From the NCBI GenBank assembly GCA_046350295.1, contig JAXMAR010000075.1:1-17616 (forward strand): a stretch of DNA of 17,616 bases. Reading direction: 5' to 3'. The notes beneath the pieces are model-generated. The model was given only the letters and a program-made list of their open reading frames with translations, was not told where the DNA came from and searched no databases. Both the position numbers and the translations under genes were made by a program. Shown here piece after piece: positions 13,418 through 17,616 of the stretch. Position 1 is the first letter of the stretch. Every line of letters starts with the position of its first letter. Source of the DNA: JAXMAR01 sp046350295 (lineage in GTDB: Bacteria > Planctomycetota > Planctomycetia > Gemmatales > Gemmataceae).

Positions 13418-13854
13418 AGACATCGACGCCGAAAGTGGAAGAACTCGCTCTGGCGAAACTCAGCGGCCGAAAGATCGATGTGGCCGGCTTCGTGGACGAA
13501 CTGCTTGATCTCGTCGCTGACCTGGGCGAGGTGCGCTGCTCCGTGGCCGGAAGCGACTTCCTGCGGTTTGATTTGCCGAACGGCGCCTCTTGCGAGGTGC
13601 CGCTCGACGCGTGCCGTGGGAAACTCCGGATGCTCTGTGCTCGCATGGCGGCGCTGTGCAATGAGTCTGGCTCCTCTGTTTCTCCCTACGGGGGCCAGGG
13701 CATCGTGAAGAGGGCCGGCACAAACGGCACGGCGTTTTCTCAACGCAGCAATGAGTGGAAAGTGATCTTCATGAACACGCCGGACGATCACCATTTCGCC
13801 ATCTGCCCTGCCCCAGCAAGAAGCGCGAAGCCTGAGAAATCGCCGAACGTCTGA
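13414..13854 (+). CDS. Hypothetical protein coupled to the ART-like gene, candidate antitoxin or immunity protein
   Basis: A 146-residue protein beginning MKTSTPKVEELALAKLSGRK, with a helical N-terminal third (VAGFVDELLDLVADL), a strand-rich middle (VRCSVAGSDFLRFDLPNGAS, CEVPLDACRGKLRMLCARMA) and SVSPYGGQG before a less ordered tail. Four cysteines lie in the middle, not in a CxxC arrangement. I recognise no family. The ATG overlaps the previous stop by 4 bp and follows AGAGGA, so the start is well supported. The coupling suggests a functional pair; an immunity or antitoxin role is inference. The next gene starts 35 bp downstream on the same strand. Confidence 0.7.
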   Translation: MKTSTPKVEELALAKLSGRKIDVAGFVDELLDLVADLGEVRCSVAGSDFLRFDLPNGASCEVPLDACRGKLRMLCARMAALCNESGSSVSPYGGQGIVKRAGTNGTAFSQRSNEWKVIFMNTPDDHHFAICPAPARSAKPEKSPNV

Positions 13855-13888
13855 GACGTGTTCTGCCTTTGGCGCGTTGAGGCGAGTC

Positions 13889-14569
13889 ATGTCGAACGAG
13901 AACCTCACCGATCGTGCTCGCAAAGTCCTGGAGTTGGCCAATGCGGAAGCCTGCCGTTTTTCGGATGAATCGGTCGGCCCGGAGCATTTGCTGCTCGCCT
14001 TGGTCGCTGAAGGAACGGGCGTCGCTGCGAACGTTCTCAAGAATCTTGACATTGACCTGCGACGCCTTCGGCGCGAAGTGGAACGCCTTCACTCCCCCTC
14101 CGATCTTCCGCTGGACCCCGATCGACGACGCGTGTCCTTCGCGGCCGGCCGCGCGATCGCGCGGGCCAGGAAGGAAGCGAAACGGTTGGGGCACGATTAC
14201 GTTGGCACGGAGCATCTGCTTCTGGGCCTTCTCAAGGAAGAGGACACGCCGGCGGCACAGATCTTGATAGGGCAAGGTCTGACCCTTCACTCGGTGCGAG
14301 ACGAGATTCTGAATCTTCTTGGTGTTACCCCGGCCCCCTTCTCCGGCTCGGGCAGTGTTGGCGTCACGCCGGACGACGGCGACGCTGATTTGCCTGAACC
14401 GGCGCGGGCCATTCTCCTGGAGATTCAGCGACAAATCGGCGCCGCGCGCGAGCGCAAGGCCGACGCCGTCGCGGCCCTGCGCTGGGAAGATGCCGCCGCT
14501 CTCCGCGCCTTGGAAGGAAAGCTAAACCAACTCCGGAACGCATTCATCCGGCAATGGCGCGGCGCCTGA
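13889..14569 (+). CDS. Clp N-terminal domain plus UVR-motif protein without AAA+ module
   Basis: A 226-residue protein. Residues 5-145 hold the double Clp-N repeat: ARKVLELANAEACRF and VGPEHLLLALVAEGTGVAAN, then ARKEAKRLGHDYVGTEHLLL with GLLKEEDTPAAQIL. In ClpA/ClpC this domain binds adaptors and substrates. After a Gly/Ser/Asp-rich linker, residues 178-215 form a UVR-like helical hairpin (ARERKADAVAALRWEDAAAL), the motif ClpC and McsA use for protein contacts. There is no Walker A or B, so it cannot unfold proteins itself; it may act as an adaptor or decoy for ClpC, as stand-alone ClpN proteins are thought to do. The ATG at 13889 follows GAGG at 6 nt. The membrane-protein gene starts 10 bp downstream. 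Confidence 0.85.
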   Translation: MSNENLTDRARKVLELANAEACRFSDESVGPEHLLLALVAEGTGVAANVLKNLDIDLRRLRREVERLHSPSDLPLDPDRRRVSFAAGRAIARARKEAKRLGHDYVGTEHLLLGLLKEEDTPAAQILIGQGLTLHSVRDEILNLLGVTPAPFSGSGSVGVTPDDGDADLPEPARAILLEIQRQIGAARERKADAVAALRWEDAAALRALEGKLNQLRNAFIRQWRGA

Positions 14570-14579
14570 GACCTTTCGC

Positions 14580-15519
14580 ATGGACCGCTTCACCACGGAC
14601 GCCCTGATTTTCGGGTTGGCGCTCCCCGCGGGCGTCGGAATGGGCGCTGCGGTTGTGGCCGGGCTCCTGTCTCGCTGTCGTTTCGGCTTTGTCAGCGCCG
14701 CGTTTCTCGCACTCGCTCCAGCCGGCGCCTTCCTCCTCAGCATGACGCTGTTCGGCTGGCTCGAGTATCCACCCAAGGCGACGCAGGATTGGATCGTCTG
14801 GCTCGGCCTTGCCGCCGGCGTGGCAGAGTGGCTGGCATCGCCGTTGGACGACGTGGAAGGGGGCGCCGGTCCGCGCATCGCCGCCTTCTTTCGCTGTTCG
14901 ATCGCGCTGGCGGTCGGCGTCGCGGCGGCGTGGTTCTTGTTGCCGGACTTTTCATGGGCGCAGTGGCTGCGCGAGCGGCCGTTCTGGCTGCTTCTCGTAC
15001 CGCCTCTCATCTTCGCGCTCTGGATGTCGATGATGCTGGTCTTCAAGAGCGGCGGCGCATTGGGCGCCGGCGCGGCGTTGACGTTGGCGGCCTGGGGTGG
15101 AGCCGTGGCGGCGCTGTGCGTCGTCGCGAGCAACGCCCGCTTCGGCCAGGAAGCGGGCGTCATCACCGCGACGGTGGGTGGGGCAGGCGTCGTGGCGCTG
15201 TTGTGGCGGCGAGTCCCGTACCTTCACCTCGCTCCGGCGGCGCTGGCGATGCTGGGCGGCCTGGCGCTTCAAAGCTACATCCACAGCCGAACGGACTGGA
15301 ACGAGGCGCCGAGCCCGCACGATGTGCCGCTCGTCTGCTTCCTGCTTGTGCTGGGGGCGCCCCTCTCCGCCTGGCTCTTCGAGGCGCCTGGGATACGGCG
15401 CTTGCCGCCATGGGCGCGCCGGCTCGGGCGCAGGCGGCGTGGTGCTCGCGATCGCGGGGCTCGGCGTGGCGCTCGGGTTGTTGTTGCCGGAGGCGATGCC
15501 GGGGGACGAGTGGGAGTAA
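14580..15519 (+). CDS. Multi-pass membrane protein with probable C-terminal frameshift
   Basis: From ATG 14580 the frame encodes about nine hydrophobic helices (first LIFGLALPAGVGMGAAVVAG; later FWLLLVPPLIFALWMSMMLV; later LVCFLLVLGAPLSAWLFEAP). I do not recognise a family. After IRRLPPWARR (about 15418) the frame turns into Arg/Gly-rich sequence and runs on to 15725, into the antisense of the DUF1501 gene. In a second frame the same DNA gives GGVVLAIAGLGVALGLLLPE and stops at 15519, a convincing last membrane helix. I therefore end the gene at 15519 and infer an indel between about 15415 and 15440, real or an assembly error. It starts 10 bp after the ClpN-UVR gene, with a weak ribosome site. 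Confidence 0.65.
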
Positions 15520-15558
15520 GCGGGCGGCAGGGCCGCTCTGCTCGGGGACGCCGCCCGC
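15520..15558 (+). terminator. GC-rich hairpin between convergent genes
   Basis: A perfect 9-bp inverted repeat (GCGGGCGGC at 15520-15528, GCCGCCCGC at 15550-15558) encloses 21 nt immediately after the membrane-protein stop. No T tract follows, so termination is plausible but not secure. Confidence 0.4.
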
Positions 15559-15584
15559 CCCGGTTCTGCGAACCGGGGCTAAAC
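15557..15584 (-). repeat. Intergenic copy of the TTTAGCCCCG hairpin repeat
   Basis: A perfect 10-bp stem (GCCCCGGTTC at 15557-15566, complement at 15570-15579) with a TGC loop, followed by TAAAC. Read on the minus strand it begins GTTTAGCCCCGGTTCGCAGA, aligning with the element inside the DUF1553 gene at 5648 onward. A GC pair in one copy is replaced by an AT pair in the other. It may also help to terminate the two convergent genes. Confidence 0.65.
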
Positions 15585-15594
15585 GAAGAGGCCG

Positions 15595-16944
15595 TTACAC
15601 CAACTCGCTCATCACCCGCCCGTCCTCGACCATGTACATCGGCCGGCCCGAGGGGTGGGTGTACTGGATACGCGGGTCGATGCCCAGGACGTGCAGGACC
15701 GTCGAGAAGAAATCGCCCGGCGTGATCGGCCGCGTCCGCGGCTGGCCGCCACGGGCGTCGCTATCGCCAATCGCTTGCCCCATGCGCAGTCCGCCGCCGA
15801 TCAGGAGCGCGTCGTTGAGGGGCGCCCAGTGGTCACGGCCGGCGTTGGCGTCGCTGCCGACCCGCGGCGAGCGGCCGAACTCGCCGGTGACGACGAGGAG
15901 GATATCATCCGAAAGGCCGCGGGCCTCGACGTCGTCCATGAACGCCGCGACCGCGTGATCCAGCGGCGGGCACAGACTGTTGCAGCCGGGAATCAAGCCG
16001 CTATGGAAGTCCCAGTAGCCGTTGTTGAGCGTGACGAAGCCGGCGCCCGCCTCGCAAAGACGCCGCGCGAGCAGCAGTTCCTGTCCCAGGCCCGGCCCAT
16101 AGCGCTGCCGCACCGATTCCGGCTCGCGCGCCAGATCGAACGCCTCGCGGGCCCGGCCGAGGACGACGTCGACGGCCTGCCGCTGGAAGCCGTCGAGCGC
16201 GGCCGACATGCCGCTGGTATCGATGTCGCGGTTGAACGTGTCCAAGGCGCGCAGGAGGGTGCGCCGCTCGTCGAGGCGGCCGCGGTCCATGCGCAGCGCC
16301 ATGTTCTCGAGCATCGTGTTGCCGCGGTTGAGGCCGACGCGGAACGGCGAATAGGCCTGGCCGAGCCAGACGGCGTCGTCGCCCGGGTAGCCGCCGTGGT
16401 TGGAGAGGATGCGGCAATAGGTGGGGACGCCGGTCTCGGCGTTGACGGCGCCGCGGGTGCGGGCGACCGTCGAGCCGACGGACGGGCTCTGCTGCGGGAT
16501 GATCGCCGCCTTGCCGAACGCCTCGGGCGGCCAGGGGTGGCTCGTCTTCATCCAGTGGGTGGCGCCGCCGTGATCGCCGTCGCGGTGGGTCAGCGTGCGC
16601 AGCACTGACATCTTGTTGGCCCGCTCCGCCAGCTTGGGAAACTGGCTGCCGAACAGGACACCTGGCAGCCGCGTCCGCGTCACGCCGAAGACGCTGCGAT
16701 ACTCCACCGGCGCATCCGCCTTGCCGTCAAACGTCTCGTGCTGCGGGGCCCCGCCATCGAGAAAAAGGAGGATGACCGACTTGCGGTTCGTTTCTCGTCC
16801 CGCCTCGGTCGCCTCGGCGCGGGCGCGAAAGAGATCGGTCAGCGTCAAGCCGCCCAGAGCGAGCGTGCCGACCTGCAAGAATTCGCGGCGTGTGGACCCG
16901 TCGCACTTCGGGCGAACCGGATCGCGCGAGATGAAGTTCAGCAT
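15595..16944 (-). CDS. DUF1501 family protein, Tat-exported
   Basis: A 449-residue protein of the alkaline-phosphatase/sulfatase-like fold, common in Planctomycetes and usually paired with DUF1553 genes. A twin-arginine leader, STRREFLQVGTLALGG, lies near residues 17-32. Then come SVILLFLDGGAPQHETFDGK, a GATHWMKTSHPWPPEAFGKA segment, VTLNNGYWDFHSGLIPGCNS, LLVVTGEFGRSPRV and AGRDHWAPLNDALLIGGGLR, ending PITPGDFFSTVLHVLGIDPR and MVEDGRVMSELV. It is probably exported folded; its substrate is unknown. The start at 16944 has AGGGGGG 6 nt upstream and a promoter about 45 nt further. The expected DUF1553 partner is not next to it. Confidence 0.92.
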   Translation of the reverse strand: MLNFISRDPVRPKCDGSTRREFLQVGTLALGGLTLTDLFRARAEATEAGRETNRKSVILLFLDGGAPQHETFDGKADAPVEYRSVFGVTRTRLPGVLFGSQFPKLAERANKMSVLRTLTHRDGDHGGATHWMKTSHPWPPEAFGKAAIIPQQSPSVGSTVARTRGAVNAETGVPTYCRILSNHGGYPGDDAVWLGQAYSPFRVGLNRGNTMLENMALRMDRGRLDERRTLLRALDTFNRDIDTSGMSAALDGFQRQAVDVVLGRAREAFDLAREPESVRQRYGPGLGQELLLARRLCEAGAGFVTLNNGYWDFHSGLIPGCNSLCPPLDHAVAAFMDDVEARGLSDDILLVVTGEFGRSPRVGSDANAGRDHWAPLNDALLIGGGLRMGQAIGDSDARGGQPRTRPITPGDFFSTVLHVLGIDPRIQYTHPSGRPMYMVEDGRVMSELV

Positions 16945-16988
16945 GATTTCCCCCCTTGGAAACCGGCGAACGTTTATTGGATTTATCG

Positions 16989-17017
16989 ACTATAGACCGG
17001 GGCGGCGGATAGCTCAA
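16989..17017 (-). promoter_or_regulatory. Sigma70-like promoter of the DUF1501 gene
   Basis: On the minus strand a -35 TTGAGC (17012-17017, 4/6) is followed after exactly 17 nt by a -10 TATAGT (16989-16994, 5/6). A start near 16982 would give a 5' leader of about 38 nt to the ATG at 16944. It lies wholly in the gap after the upstream membrane-protein gene, so the DUF1501 gene probably has its own transcript. Confidence 0.55.
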
Positions 17018-17025
17018 GCGGAAAA

Positions 17026-17553
17026 TCAGGCCGGGCCTTTCCCTTCTCCGCTGTTTGGTTCCGTAGTTTGCACCGCCCGACCGCCTGGTCGAGTTCTGAG
17101 CAGCCAGGCGACCGTCCCGACCGCGCAAATGGGCGCCCCCATCAGCCCCGCCCGCGCCGTCCCGAAGACGATCGTCGCGTTGACGAACACGAAGAGAAAC
17201 ACGAAGTGCACGCACGCATCCAGCCAGAGCGGCCGCGACTCGTAGGCGCGTCGCGCCAGCCACCACCAGGCCGCGTCTACGAGCCACAGGGCCAGGAAGG
17301 CATAGTTGACGTAGAGGCCGCCACCCCAGTCGAGACCGGTTTTCGCATAGGTCTGGAGAGCGACCGCGCGAAAGGCCGCGTCGTGGTCCCAGCCGTGGAC
17401 CACGTGAAAGGCGAGCAAGACATGACCTGCGAGCGCCAGAGCGCCGCACGTCCACGCGAGACGCGCGGCGGGCAAATGCCGGCACGCACGCAGAACATTC
17501 GCCGCCGCCCAGGCCGTGAGTGCCACCCAGGCCGCGCCATACATCACCGTCAT
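17026..17553 (-). CDS. Multi-pass membrane protein, unknown function
   Basis: A 175-residue protein with four or five membrane helices: MYGAAWVALTAWAAANVLRA, LAWTCGALALAGHVLLAFHV, VNYAFLALWLVDAAWWWLAR and LDACVHFVFLFVFVNATIVF, then a weaker one near APICAVGTVAWLL. The loop after helix 2 is His/Asp-rich (HVVHGWDHDAAF), a possible metal or haem site, though this is speculation. I do not recognise the family. The start at 17553 has GAGG about 9 nt upstream; an in-frame ATG at 17544 is an alternative. It follows a possible upstream gene end by 20 bp and precedes the DUF1501 gene on the same strand. Confidence 0.7.
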   Translation of the reverse strand: MTVMYGAAWVALTAWAAANVLRACRHLPAARLAWTCGALALAGHVLLAFHVVHGWDHDAAFRAVALQTYAKTGLDWGGGLYVNYAFLALWLVDAAWWWLARRAYESRPLWLDACVHFVFLFVFVNATIVFGTARAGLMGAPICAVGTVAWLLRTRPGGRAVQTTEPNSGEGKGPA

Positions 17554-17572
17554 GTCGCAACGCCTCGCAACA

Positions 17573-17616
17573 TTACCTGACGGCCTCGTGCCGCGCGATG
17601 AACCGATGCCGCGTCG
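17573..17616 (-). CDS. Possible 3' end of an upstream gene (partial at right edge)
   Basis: On the minus strand the edge of the window reads TRHRFIARHEAVR then TAA, ending 20 bp before the membrane-protein start. The residues look like a plausible protein C terminus and the spacing fits an operon, but 14 codons are too few to identify anything. Confidence 0.25.
   Translation of the reverse strand, partial: TRHRFIARHEAVR

Noticed and set aside
15520..15579. Hairpins after the membrane gene as a standard terminator
   Set aside because: Only partly accepted: there is no T tract in either direction, and one hairpin belongs to a dispersed repeat family.

Overview
The window reads as chromosomal DNA of a GC-rich planctomycete, most likely a Gemmata-like lineage. 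This is inferred from gene families: a planctomycete cytochrome/DUF1549/DUF1553 protein, a DUF1501 protein with a twin-arginine leader, a DUF1080 (3-keto-disaccharide hydrolase type) protein, a Cas4 domain of the kind fused to Cas1, and several short hairpin repeats scattered between genes. No rRNA or tRNA was recognised.

Layout, left to right. (1) 1-514 (minus) is the 5' part of a cas4 or cas4/cas1 gene running off the left edge. A good sigma70-like promoter lies at 712-739, and 817-905 looks like a one-spacer CRISPR array. (2) 1004-2329 (minus) holds two tandem paralogous multi-zinc-ribbon proteins, only one with a C-terminal membrane anchor. (3) 2582-2902 (minus) is a small membrane protein. 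(4) 3073-6317 (plus) is a large PSCyt1-DUF1549-DUF1553 protein broken by two closely spaced indels near 3727-3743. (5) 6290-7447 (minus) holds a HicB-like antitoxin, a possible RelE-like toxin and a helical hypothetical protein. A 63-bp decayed copy of the DUF1553 gene's 3' end lies between the first two. (6) 7484-12083 (minus) is an MCE/Mla-type lipid transport locus: permease (MlaE), ATPase (MlaF) and an MCE substrate-binding protein with a long helical tail. A DUF1080 gene and a small membrane ORF lie between permease and ATPase. (7) 12352-12906 (plus) is a secreted YceI protein followed by a strong terminator. (8) 13058-15519 (plus) holds a small protein with an ADP-ribosyltransferase-like start, translationally coupled (ATGA) to a hypothetical protein, then a Clp-N/UVR protein without an AAA+ domain, then a multi-pass membrane protein with a probable frameshift. 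(9) 15595-16944 (minus) is the DUF1501 protein with a recognisable promoter, and 17026-17553 (minus) a membrane protein.

How the genes may work together: permease, ATPase and MCE protein should form one envelope lipid transporter. The DUF1553 and DUF1501 proteins normally occur as a pair but are about 9.3 kb apart and in opposite orientation here. The Cas4 gene and mini-array are the edge of an adaptation module outside the window.

The strongest unexplained signals are: the minimal array beside cas4; an ATGA-coupled gene pair that could be a toxin-antitoxin or effector-immunity pair; a hairpin repeat family with one copy inside the DUF1553 reading frame and one between genes; a 114-bp nested inverted repeat whose arms differ by paired changes; an ATPase gene whose last codons come from a dispersed repeat; and the duplicated DUF1553 tail beside the toxin-antitoxin-like genes. 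Two genes have frame breaks in GC-rich runs, so assembly error should be excluded first.
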